Origin: a virus
DNA: 64,000 bases
Strand: one strand, 5' to 3'
IMG/VR virus record: IMGVR_UViG_3300022669_000027
Location: 1-64,000 of that record
Shown here: positions 45,419 through 52,982 of the stretch, piece by piece
Numbering within the stretch: the first letter of the stretch is position 1
How the letters are laid out: each line of letters opens with the position of its first letter
Translations under genes and position numbers: made by a program
Notes under the pieces: model-generated
What the model was told of the DNA's origin: nothing
The model's input: only the letters and a program-made list of their open reading frames with translations
Databases searched by the model: none

Positions 45419-45447
45419 CAAAGCCGAATCGAAGGTATAACCACAAT

Positions 45448-45510
45448 CGCCCCGGTAGCGGGGCGAGGAGAACAGAAACGAAGTGGAAACCCGCCCCTTT
45501 AGGGGTGGGT
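45448..45510 (+). terminator. Double hairpin terminator region between convergent genes
   Basis: Two GC-rich stems in tandem: CGCCCCG-GTAG-CGGGGCG (45448-45465) and ACCCGCCCC-TTTA-GGGGTGGGT (45489-45510). They lie between the moron gene and the convergent end of the MuF gene. T-rich sequence follows only loosely, so efficiency is uncertain; they may act in both directions. Confidence 0.55.
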
Positions 45511-45553
45511 CGTAATTGGATGTTGTATTTTCTGGATATTAGTTTGTTATATG

Positions 45554-47830
45554 TTAAAGTAGCCGTCCTGTAATAGGATCTGCCAAAGTTCCTGAAGATA
45601 TAGCCTTCAATAAATCTTTGACCGTGAGAAAATTACCATGCTGGTCCAATAATTGGACCATACTTGTTATTTTCCCGGCCCTGAATAAATCAGCCCGCTT
45701 TGGTCCAAGAATGCTGTTTTGCATAGAATCGGATTGATTTTTAAGCCAGTCAGTGTACTTCCAATCTTTGGGAACTTTGCCATCCATAGATGCCCTAGTC
45801 TGAGGGGGAATAGGCTCTAATAAATCCTTGCGTTTCCTTTTATCCCCCTTGTACTGAGCACGTAACTCCGCCCAAGACTTAGTTAGGGGAGACAATACCG
45901 ACCTGCAATTATGTACCACAAATCCTTTTACTACATAACTTTCATCTTCTTCTACTGAAAAATTATAAAGAATTTTTGGTTTTTTCGGAGTCCATGATTT
46001 GTTTGCCGTGACTTCTACATCCATAAACTCAAACATCCCTTCGTGATTATTCAATATGCGATTTATGCAGTAATATAATTCTCTTTGATTTTTAGCCGTT
46101 TTTTCATCTATATGAAATACATCCCATCCCTCTTTTTTCAAGAAAAAATCTCTTGTGGCCTCCCTTTCTTTATCAGTATGCCAATAGTCCCCATCTATTT
46201 CCAGAACTATTTTCAAGCTAGGAATAGCAAAATCCGCAAAATAAGGCCCTATCGGAAATTGAGCCTCATAGCATATCCCCTGTCTGTCTAATGCTCTTGC
46301 TGCGTTTTTCTCTAAAGAAGACATAAATCCCTTCTTAGCCATGATCCTGTTAGGATGCAAATCTGGATTCTCCGCCAATCTTTTCTTTGTGGAATCCGAT
46401 ATTTTTTTTCTAACTTCTGGATCAAATGTAGGATTATTTTCTTTCATTCTTTTGGAAATAAACTTTCTTTGTTCTTCCGTAAAATCCGCTCCCGTAAATC
46501 TTCTGTCTCCCAAATTTTCTCCAGAAAAAGGATGAACTCCGTCTTGGATCATCTGTCTAGTTTTCTCATTCGCTTTTCTGGTGATCGCATAAGGATCTCG
46601 GATCCCCTTTTCATATTCCCGGCGCAACTGCTCAGAAGCTCTTTTTGATGCAGCTTTCCTTTTTTTTGGGTCTTTTGCCCAATTTCCCCCATAATGAGAA
46701 GTGCCACATGATCTTCTACAGTACTTCAGCCAATACGGTTTTAATTCCCCACACGAGCACCTGTCTGCCATCAACAATACACTGTCTCCCACCCTTATGT
46801 CCTTAATAGGAACCCAATGACTCTTCCCATCGCGCTTCACTAATACAGGATGCTCTTCTGTAGCCGTCAATGAAATATTTTTTTTAACATCAAAATTAAG
46901 AGTATAGACTACAGGAGTCTGTTTATACTGCCTTAACAATTCTGTGACAGGCCGGAATCTTCCTTGATGAGTAAGAACCATGTCCCCGACTTTGATCTTT
47001 CCGATGGGCTTATATCCTTTGTCTGTGTATACCGGAATCTGAGGATCTATAAAACACTGCCAATGATTAGGAGGAGGAGATACCCAGCGTGGTCCCTTAG
47101 CTACTTTGTGATTTTTCTTGAATACAGTTCCGTCCGCTGCCTTACAATAAGGAGTGGTGCGTCCATCCAGTGTGGCCACATACTTGTAGCCCTTGATCAA
47201 ATCCCCCATCTGATCGTAAGACTCCCGACGTGACTCATTCAAAACAGCCATCACCGAAGTACGGGCAAGAGCTTCCGCGTTCCTTCTGGATACGGGCATG
47301 ACATTCTTTCGTATCCTTCTGGAAAGATCCCCGATAGTCTCAGCTCTCTGCATCCCCATTCGCATTTCTCTTGCAAATTTATCCTGAATAGCTTGGGTTT
47401 GCTTCTTCCACCACTGAGAAGGGAATGCGCCCTCTACCAAGGTGTTGCGAGCCAGTGCCTTGAGACGAGAAGGGGACATTGCAACAGACACAACCTTTGC
47501 TCCGAGGGCCGCAGTCATGGCTCCTGATACAAAAGCAGCTTCCGCCGCCGCCAAAGTTATCAGATCGGCATCCACGGCACCAGACACCTTATCCATATGT
47601 GTTTTTATTGTGTCTTGAGTTTGTTTCAATAAAGCCTGTAGACGTTTCGTTTGGTGGACTGTTCTTTTGGGTGCTGTGGGATCTATGGTGGCCAAATCAG
47701 AAACCAAATCGCGTTCCAGATCCTTGAGCATTTTGAGAACCTTACGCCGTTCTGACGCCTCTACCCTCATCAAGTCCACTGCGGAATGATGGATGATCTG
47801 ATCTTGTAATATCTCGTTTACTGTACTCAT
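45554..47830 (-). CDS. SPP1 gp7/MuF-type minor head protein interrupted by an intein
   Basis: 758 residues as encoded, 375 after splicing. The extein has helical N-terminal regions and the MuF domain: RRNAEALARTSVMAVLNESRR (quoted in part), YVATLDGRTTPYC, and PPPNHWQ joined to CRSVLSP. The intein (residues 259-641) separates HWQ from CRS, the most conserved MuF motif. MuF proteins sit at the portal and are often injected or help assembly. The gene follows the portal-region genes in the leftward unit. Confidence 0.88.
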   Translation of the reverse strand: MSTVNEILQDQIIHHSAVDLMRVEASERRKVLKMLKDLERDLVSDLATIDPTAPKRTVHQTKRLQALLKQTQDTIKTHMDKVSGAVDADLITLAAAEAAFVSGAMTAALGAKVVSVAMSPSRLKALARNTLVEGAFPSQWWKKQTQAIQDKFAREMRMGMQRAETIGDLSRRIRKNVMPVSRRNAEALARTSVMAVLNESRRESYDQMGDLIKGYKYVATLDGRTTPYCKAADGTVFKKNHKVAKGPRWVSPPPNHWQCFIDPQIPVYTDKGYKPIGKIKVGDMVLTHQGRFRPVTELLRQYKQTPVVYTLNFDVKKNISLTATEEHPVLVKRDGKSHWVPIKDIRVGDSVLLMADRCSCGELKPYWLKYCRRSCGTSHYGGNWAKDPKKRKAASKRASEQLRREYEKGIRDPYAITRKANEKTRQMIQDGVHPFSGENLGDRRFTGADFTEEQRKFISKRMKENNPTFDPEVRKKISDSTKKRLAENPDLHPNRIMAKKGFMSSLEKNAARALDRQGICYEAQFPIGPYFADFAIPSLKIVLEIDGDYWHTDKEREATRDFFLKKEGWDVFHIDEKTAKNQRELYYCINRILNNHEGMFEFMDVEVTANKSWTPKKPKILYNFSVEEDESYVVKGFVVHNCRSVLSPLTKSWAELRAQYKGDKRKRKDLLEPIPPQTRASMDGKVPKDWKYTDWLKNQSDSMQNSILGPKRADLFRAGKITSMVQLLDQHGNFLTVKDLLKAISSGTLADPITGRLL
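45908..47056 (-). mobile_element. Intein in the MuF gene with Vsr/DUF559-like endonuclease
   Basis: 383 residues, starting CFIDPQIPVYTDKG and ending VVKGFVVHN before a cysteine. Block A: IGKIKVGDMVLT; block B: TATEEHPVLV; blocks F/G: YNFSVEEDESYVVKGFVVHN. Between them are a cysteine cluster (CSCGELKPYWLKYC), NUMOD3-like helices (HPFSGENLG, PEVRKKISDSTKKRL) and a PD-(D/E)XK domain of the Vsr/DUF559 type (SLEKNAARAL, YFADFAI, KIVLEIDGDYWH, GWDVFHIDE). The endonuclease is in frame, as usual. Splicing residues C1, N383 and C+1 are intact. Confidence 0.85.
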
Positions 47831-48062
47831 TATATTTGCTACCTAATGATGGATGCACGGAATTTCCCGTGTACTACCGCCTCTTTTCGACCGGAAAAAA
47901 GCAAGAATCAGAGTAACTGTCCTATTATAATTCTGCTTGAACTTACTTATTTCTTTCTGAATCTCAAACCCATGTTAAAATATCAAAATACGTTATTTTT
48001 CCTCTGCTTCCTTTTCCGGGGGAGGCTCTTTTTAAATTCCCTTTGAAACTCCTGTAAAAGAT

Positions 48063-48317
48063 CTAATTCTTGATCTTTTTCCCAGACGGCAGAAAAGTAA
48101 ATTTAGACAACCGATTATAGCATTGCCATATCGAAAAAAGCAATCGAAAAGACATTGCCTTTTTCTGACCGCACACTTTCAATTTCTCTCTGATGTGTCG
48201 ATTAAATTCCACTGACCATATAGCCCAATCCTCTGCATTAACAGACTTGTTTTTGGATTTTGTATATTCCTGTTTCAACAACTTGTAACATTCATTCGGA
48301 TCGCTGGGAAAACTCAT
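48063..48317 (-). CDS. Small hypothetical protein
   Basis: 84 residues, basic, helical, with DWAIWSVEFNRHIREKLK in the middle. ATG overlaps the preceding stop (ATGA). Nothing identifies a function. The 230 bp after it up to the MuF gene hold no convincing gene. Confidence 0.6.
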   Translation of the reverse strand: MSFPSDPNECYKLLKQEYTKSKNKSVNAEDWAIWSVEFNRHIREKLKVCGQKKAMSFRLLFSIWQCYNRLSKFTFLPSGKKIKN

Positions 48318-48526
48318 TTGTCATCCTTTGATTGAGTTTCATTATCAAAACCTTCTTTCCTAGAATATCCCGGACAACGAAGTAAATTGCACTGTCCGTC
48401 CGAAGATCTGCTATGATCGCATTCAGAAACCGCAGGGGGAGTGGCGAGAAAACGGCCCCTGGTTCCTGTCCATTCCTCCCATGTTCCGATAAAATGCATA
48501 CACCCCTTTCCAAAATAAAAAGCCAT
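48314..48526 (-). CDS. Small Cys-containing protein carrying the EEWTGTRGR repeat
   Basis: 70 residues. A different, overlapping frame (48292-48564) is also open, but this one is coupled to the next gene by ATGA and has AAGG upstream. It contains FIGTWEEWTGTRGRFLA and a CNLLRCPGY segment. The DNA coding for EEWTGTRGR (48453-48479) recurs at 58600-58626. Confidence 0.55.
   Translation of the reverse strand: MAFYFGKGCMHFIGTWEEWTGTRGRFLATPPAVSECDHSRSSDGQCNLLRCPGYSRKEGFDNETQSKDDK
48453..48479 (-). repeat. 27-bp repeat shared with 58600-58626
   Basis: Identical 27 bp in the same orientation 10 kb apart. Here it codes for EEWTGTRGR; at the second site no long frame continues. Confidence 0.9.
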
Positions 48527-48693
48527 ACATATACCTTAACCCATAATAACAGTGAAAGGGCCAAGAAGGCCCTGCAAAATTAATTCTTCGCCGACCTCAG
48601 ATCATTATTTCTTTTTCTTTTTCTGAGTTGGTCGTTTCCGGGCTTCTTTTTGAAGTTCTTATGCCCAAACCATGACAGGTCTCCTCATATGAT

Positions 48694-50169
48694 TTACTTT
48701 TCAGAACCTTCTTCAGGCTCTTCCTCTTCCAATTCTTCGTCTATAATTTCCCCTTCTCCGGGAACTGCGGCTGTGTAAGAACGAGCGTCCAATGGAACTT
48801 CCTCTTCAATTCTTTGACGTTCCTCTTCCATGTCTATATCATCTGGATATATCTCCCCGCGCTTATAATTGAAAAATAAAACCTCCCAGGACATCGCACC
48901 GCCTTGCCAAGATTCCATCAGTTTAGCAACTTGCTCAGGAGAAAGTCTGTCATTTATAAAATCAGTATTTAATAATACATTGATTTCTTTGGTCATTCCT
49001 CTCCACTCCATCAACCATGTGAAAGCGACACTCAAAGCAGAAGATACTGTTTTGGAAATTGAAGACAGTATATTATTCTCCCCCCTGAACCGTGTAGTAA
49101 GAGTGCTGTCAGATTCGACAGCCTTCTTGGGATCTTCCAGCATCCGCGCTCCCAGTACCGCCATCATCTCTTGTTTTTCCTTCAAAGCATTTTCAAGAGA
49201 TTGCAGACCTTGACCCGTAAATTCCAAAAAACCTGCATGTGCGTCTGGTTGATCCGAGACCCATGCGACCTGAGAACCAATCCTGAAAATCTCTTCTTTT
49301 TCAAAACCTGCAACCCAGGCTGTAGGAAGGCCCGTAAAATGTCTACCATGCTCCAGATCCGCAGAAGAGCGATAGTGAGAAAGGTTCACATTGGCGAGTG
49401 CCAATATAGGAGAGTCATATATTCGAGATGTGTTATCCACCGGATTGACGAATATGAACGGAATATAGGAAAGAGACTGGTTCCCCACTGTAGGCACAAC
49501 CGTGAAGTCTGGATCTTCTTCATATTCTACTACAGTCTTCCCTTTTCCTTCAGAATGATCGTTCGGGCGGAATACTCGTTGACGGTAAGTTCCTTCAAAC
49601 AATTCCAGTACACGGTATTGTTTTTTAGTTTTTTGAACAAACTCATCTTCAGTAGGTTCCTCAAAATCCTCCTCCAACACTACCAATGATAATTGAAGAC
49701 CGTCTCCGTTGTCTGCGTACCTCCAATTAATAATTGCCTCTGTTTGGTACAAAGCTATATACGCGGGGCCTTGTATACCGTTGTCCCTATTTGAAGGAGC
49801 GTCCACTAATATCCCCAACCGGCCTGTTACTATGATTTCATGTACTACCGAAGATGCAAAATTATCGCAATCTTGGTAATCTTGAGTAACTGAAGAGAGC
49901 TCTTTTTTGACCCGGCCTTCCTTTTCCTGGATGAGCGGGGGTTTGCGGAAAATAGCACCCTGCAACCCTTCTACAGTTCTGCCGGTCGCCCCATAAAACA
50001 AAGCCCGTTCTTTGTATGCACTATATTCGTTGGGGGACTGTTCTGTAAGGGCGGGGAGAAATCGTACACCTGCGTCTTTGACGGCTTCCTCCCCGCCAGC
50101 CACCGTTCTGCATTTAAACCAACTTTCTTTATTTTTGTTGTATTCTTTACAAGGGGTATTTACAGGCAT
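48694..50169 (-). CDS. Portal protein (DUF4055-like)
   Basis: 491 residues from the ATG at 50169 (AAGGAGG upstream). The N-terminal region NEYSAYKERALFYGATGRT and EGLQGAIFRKPP, and the body with RLGILVDAP, IINWRY, and RHFTGLPTAWVAGF, match the DUF4055 portal family. The portal forms the dodecameric DNA gate at one capsid vertex. The C-terminus is very acidic (EELEEEEPEEGSEK). Located between terminase and MuF genes as expected. Confidence 0.8.
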   Translation of the reverse strand: MPVNTPCKEYNKNKESWFKCRTVAGGEEAVKDAGVRFLPALTEQSPNEYSAYKERALFYGATGRTVEGLQGAIFRKPPLIQEKEGRVKKELSSVTQDYQDCDNFASSVVHEIIVTGRLGILVDAPSNRDNGIQGPAYIALYQTEAIINWRYADNGDGLQLSLVVLEEDFEEPTEDEFVQKTKKQYRVLELFEGTYRQRVFRPNDHSEGKGKTVVEYEEDPDFTVVPTVGNQSLSYIPFIFVNPVDNTSRIYDSPILALANVNLSHYRSSADLEHGRHFTGLPTAWVAGFEKEEIFRIGSQVAWVSDQPDAHAGFLEFTGQGLQSLENALKEKQEMMAVLGARMLEDPKKAVESDSTLTTRFRGENNILSSISKTVSSALSVAFTWLMEWRGMTKEINVLLNTDFINDRLSPEQVAKLMESWQGGAMSWEVLFFNYKRGEIYPDDIDMEEERQRIEEEVPLDARSYTAAVPGEGEIIDEELEEEEPEEGSEK

Positions 50170-50237
50170 GGAATAACCTCCTTTCTTTTCATTAATCAAT
50201 AACTGAGATTATTATACGATAAAAATAAATAAATATC

Positions 50238-50534
50238 TTATAAAAAATCAACGCCGCAATTAGGGCAGTACATTCCCTCCTGCATAACATGAAGTAGATC
50301 ATTCCCACAATCACAAGTTAGATGAGGGCCTTCCCGCAGGACCAAGTACTTAAAATGCCCTTTATAACAATTGCATTTCGGACATTGTAACTGGATCGTT
50401 CCAACCGGAGCTATCCCGGTCCACTCGTGACCACATCCGATGCAATGACATTCTCCACCTATATGGGGATCATATCTTTCCGACTCTGATTTGATCTCTT
50501 TACCGGTACAAAAATCGATCATTTTACCTGACAT
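50238..50534 (-). CDS. Triple zinc-ribbon small protein
   Basis: 98 residues with five CxxC-type pairs or half-pairs: CHCIGC, CPKC, CDC, and CPNC near the end, consistent with two to three zinc ribbons. Likely nucleic acid- or protein-binding; the exact role is unknown. The intergenic region behind it (50211-50216 on the minus strand) contains a TATAAT that may be a promoter -10 for the portal gene, though the -35 is poor. Confidence 0.7.
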   Translation of the reverse strand: MSGKMIDFCTGKEIKSESERYDPHIGGECHCIGCGHEWTGIAPVGTIQLQCPKCNCYKGHFKYLVLREGPHLTCDCGNDLLHVMQEGMYCPNCGVDFL

Positions 50535-50871
50535 GTGTATATCCTTCTCTTGATAAAAAACGAACTACTTCATTCAAATCAACAATAACCCTGGGCCATT
50601 TATTAATTGTTCCTCCGCATATACAAAAAGAGCGACTCTTTTCAGTAATGATATTGAAAGACGGATTTTCCAAAAGACTGCATATACTATAGGTCTCAAA
50701 TCCTGTAGGGCCTCCAACGAACTCGATTAAATCTTCTTCTCCTTTCCTTTCTATGACTTCCATTCGTATCGTTTTCTCCCGGCTCCTCTTTTCTACATTT
50801 ATGTATTCCCCCAAAGTTCTGTCCCATGTTCCTATAGACATCTCCCACTTCGAATTGATTTCCTTTTTCAT
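50524..50871 (-). CDS. Hypothetical protein
   Basis: 115 residues, mixed alpha/beta, with CICGG (about 83-87) as the only motif. It overlaps both neighbours by 4-11 bases and so belongs to the same accessory operon. No family recognised. Confidence 0.62.
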   Translation of the reverse strand: MKKEINSKWEMSIGTWDRTLGEYINVEKRSREKTIRMEVIERKGEEDLIEFVGGPTGFETYSICSLLENPSFNIITEKSRSFCICGGTINKWPRVIVDLNEVVRFLSREGYTHVR

Positions 50872-51059
50872 TTCCTTCTCCCTTTTCTTGTTATTTTTCT
50901 CTGATCTTCTGTCACTAAACGAGTCAAATATTCTGCAACCTTTGACTCCATGGATGAACTAACAACCGGGGCCATAGAAGAACTATTAAGATCTATGATC
51001 TGAAATATAACAATCCCGGTACATGAACTTTCTTGAATCTGCGCTTTCAATCCTTCCAT
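50868..51059 (-). CDS. Small hypothetical protein
   Basis: 63 residues from the ATG at 51059, which has GGAGG upstream; the frame is open further upstream but lacks a better start. Ser/Val-rich middle and a very basic end (RKITRKGRRK). It overlaps the preceding gene by 13 bases and the next by ATGA. Function unknown. Confidence 0.58.
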   Translation of the reverse strand: MEGLKAQIQESSCTGIVIFQIIDLNSSSMAPVVSSSMESKVAEYLTRLVTEDQRKITRKGRRK

Positions 51060-51619
51060 TGGGTTCCCTCCAGTTCTTTCATTGTTTGCAAAAACAATTC
51101 CCATGAACCGATTGCCTTGATAAACAGCAATGCGCTAAAAAGAAACCGTACCACAAAAGATACCTTGCCTAATATTTTCCATGTAGACACTGTAGATTGG
51201 GGGATACCAGTTACTTCGCAGAATTTACTTTGAGGAGCCTTTATCCCGAACAACCTCACCATTCCGGTATGGACTCCGATCCCGTCCATAAACGCGGAAC
51301 TGTGAGCTTTTCTCACAGTCAATATCCTCTGTATGAAACCGTCCACCGCCTGTAATTGGGCACAAATCGCCTCATTGGGATCTGTAAAAGATCCCGACAC
51401 GTACCAAAATAACTCCCCAGCCTCTTCTCCCGTGGAACTGCATAATACTGTAAATTCATCCGTCACAGGACATCTGGTCAATGTCATGCCTTGCTTAAAC
51501 AAAGAAACATGCCATCCCAGATTTTGGGATATTCGAATATCCCAACCCTCCGGGTCATGAAGTAAGTCGAGTCCTGCTTTCCCGGCTTCCTGAGCTTCTT
51601 TTTTTGACAAATAGGCCAC
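51047..51619 (-). CDS. Hypothetical protein with a possible HTH and membrane segment
   Basis: 190 residues. Residues about 130-150 (GIKAPQSKFCEVTGIPQSTV) resemble a helix-turn-helix turn, and about 150-175 form a hydrophobic helix. This combination could be a membrane-linked regulator, but neither feature is strong. Start preceded by GGAGGTGATTTTGT. Confidence 0.6.
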   Translation of the reverse strand: MAYLSKKEAQEAGKAGLDLLHDPEGWDIRISQNLGWHVSLFKQGMTLTRCPVTDEFTVLCSSTGEEAGELFWYVSGSFTDPNEAICAQLQAVDGFIQRILTVRKAHSSAFMDGIGVHTGMVRLFGIKAPQSKFCEVTGIPQSTVSTWKILGKVSFVVRFLFSALLFIKAIGSWELFLQTMKELEGTQWKD

Positions 51620-51623
51620 AAAA

Positions 51624-51791
51624 TCACCTCCTTGATTTTAAGTAACGGTTCCAGTCTACGGCTTCCGTAAAACTATCAAATTCTTCTTTGATTTTTTCTC
51701 TTTCTTCTTTGATTTCTTCGAGAGAAGGCGGGACATATCCCACAGACGGAGCGTTGATGAATTCCTTCGCTGTAATGATTTCATGTTGCAT
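51624..51791 (-). CDS. 55-residue acidic helical peptide
   Basis: The ATG at 51791 follows AAGGAGAAAGG; a longer frame to 51902 is open but has no such signal. Rich in Glu/Lys (LEEIKEEREKIKEEFDSF), so probably one amphipathic helix. Function unknown. Confidence 0.6.
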   Translation of the reverse strand: MQHEIITAKEFINAPSVGYVPPSLEEIKEEREKIKEEFDSFTEAVDWNRYLKSRR

Positions 51792-51807
51792 GTGCCTTTC
51801 TCCTTTA

Positions 51808-51912
51808 TTATATAATCGTAAAAGGTTTGATATCCACGTACACATATTTCCATTCCACTGTGTACTTGAACATAGCGCGAAGATCTCCTTCCTTGTATAC
51901 AATTGCGTTCAT
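51808..51912 (-). CDS. 34-residue peptide
   Basis: Preceded by AGGAGATCAATCC before its ATG at 51912. Reads MNAIVYKEGDLRAMFKYTVE and continues with aromatic strand-like residues. Supported by its ribosome-binding site and by fitting between two genes; no function known. Confidence 0.5.
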   Translation of the reverse strand: MNAIVYKEGDLRAMFKYTVEWKYVYVDIKPFTII

Positions 51913-51984
51913 GGATTGATCTCCTGTTGTGTTGGGTTATTCCCGGCCTTGTGACCGGGAGGGTATATTTATTTATATTCCTGC

Positions 51985-52602
51985 CTATATCAAAGAACCG
52001 TTGCTCATTTCTTCTATCCACTCTGCCTGGTGGTATCCTTCAGGCACCAGAGAATTTACTTTTATTTGGAAGTGGAGCATTGCAGAGCCTTCGAACCTGA
52101 TAGAGTTTGTAACCCGAAGGCATCTACAATCGGATTCTGTAAGTTCAGGAAAATCTTTTTTTGCCTCAAGATAAAGTTCTTTATATAGCCGTAGGTCGGT
52201 TCCGTAACAATCTGGAATAATAACGCAGTTCCATATTTCACCATTAGTCCGTACCATCTTTGTTGTGTTCATGGTTGTTTTTCTGGCAGACTTAGGAGCA
52301 GGCTTTATTATCTCCGATTGAATTTCCATATCTTCGATTTTAGAAAAACCGTACCAGTCCGTGTTGTTCGCTACCGGAGCCGCGCTTTCTTCCCATCCCA
52401 TTTTCTTAAAAAGCTGGACAGAAGAATCTGAAAAAGAATCAGAAGTCGCTAACAAGTGTAGATGCCCGCTGATTTCGTCCACTATCTTCGCTTTGGACTG
52501 TGTTGTATCAATGCCTACTGCGAGGTCACCATTCATTTCCTCAGCGGCTTCCATGATTACTTCCCGGCGTACTGTTTTGATGATTGTTGTCCGTGCTTGC
52601 AT
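51985..52602 (-). CDS. First gene of a leftward accessory operon, hypothetical
   Basis: 205 residues from the ATG at 52602 (AGGAG upstream), about 40 bp after the promoter at 52651-52679. Upstream codons of the same frame are open but lie in the promoter and terminator. The protein is mixed alpha/beta with a helical N-terminus, GIDTTQSKAKIVDEISGHLH near 30-50, and a Ser/Asp-rich middle. No family recognised. Its strong promoter, shared with the moron, suggests expression separate from the structural genes. Confidence 0.68.
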   Translation of the reverse strand: MQARTTIIKTVRREVIMEAAEEMNGDLAVGIDTTQSKAKIVDEISGHLHLLATSDSFSDSSVQLFKKMGWEESAAPVANNTDWYGFSKIEDMEIQSEIIKPAPKSARKTTMNTTKMVRTNGEIWNCVIIPDCYGTDLRLYKELYLEAKKDFPELTESDCRCLRVTNSIRFEGSAMLHFQIKVNSLVPEGYHQAEWIEEMSNGSLI

Positions 52603-52650
52603 TTTGTTCTCCTGGTTGATTTGTATACCGTTTCCCTTACCTTCAAGTAC

Positions 52651-52679
52651 AGTATATTCTGATACGGAAAGAAAGTAAA
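52651..52679 (-). promoter_or_regulatory. Leftward promoter TTTACT-N17-TATACT
   Basis: On the minus strand, TTTACT (52679-52674) and TATACT (52656-52651), 17 bp apart. Identical to the moron promoter over 33 bp (52631-52663), including 20 bp beyond the -10, which suggests a shared operator as well as RNA polymerase contacts. Confidence 0.75.
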
Positions 52680-52718
52680 GAAAAAAATAACGTATTTCGA
52701 TATTTTTTTCTCGCCAAC

Positions 52719-52756
52719 AAAAAGCCCCTCTCTTTCTTGTCGGTGAAGAGAGGGGC
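52719..52756 (-). terminator. Rho-independent terminator upstream of the 52.65-kb promoter
   Basis: GCCCCTCTC (52724-52732) and GAGAGGGGC (52748-52756) form a 9-bp stem. On the minus strand the stem is followed by five T residues (52723-52719). It insulates the accessory operon from terL transcription. Confidence 0.8.
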
Positions 52757-52905
52757 AAAAGGAGGGTAAGCGGAGAACAGAATAATAAAAAACGCTTACT
52801 AACAACGGACAACACTAATGCTTCGGGAAAGAAGCACAACCACTGGAACCCTTACTTGGCCCTCTCGATTTAGGAATATCCGTTACTAAATTATTATACA
52901 ACGGA

Positions 52906-52936
52906 AAAAAGAAAAAGGGGAAATAAATATTTCCCC
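52906..52936 (-). terminator. Rho-independent terminator after terL
   Basis: GGGGAAATA (52917-52925) and TATTTCCCC (52928-52936) form a 9-bp stem with a 2-base loop; the minus strand continues with a run of T residues (52916-52906). It lies about 45 bp past the terL stop. Confidence 0.75.
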
Positions 52937-52982
52937 CCGATCCATGTAACCGATAACTGTACCTACTGCATACAACAATAAT

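Noticed and set aside
48580-48678. Lys/Arg-rich frame (GHKNFKKKPGNDQLRKRK) after the portal gene
   Set aside because: Looks protein-like but has only a CTG as a possible start; not reported as a gene.
51941-51963. Small hairpin TCCCGG...CCGGGA as terminator
   Set aside because: Stem of only six pairs and no T run on either strand.
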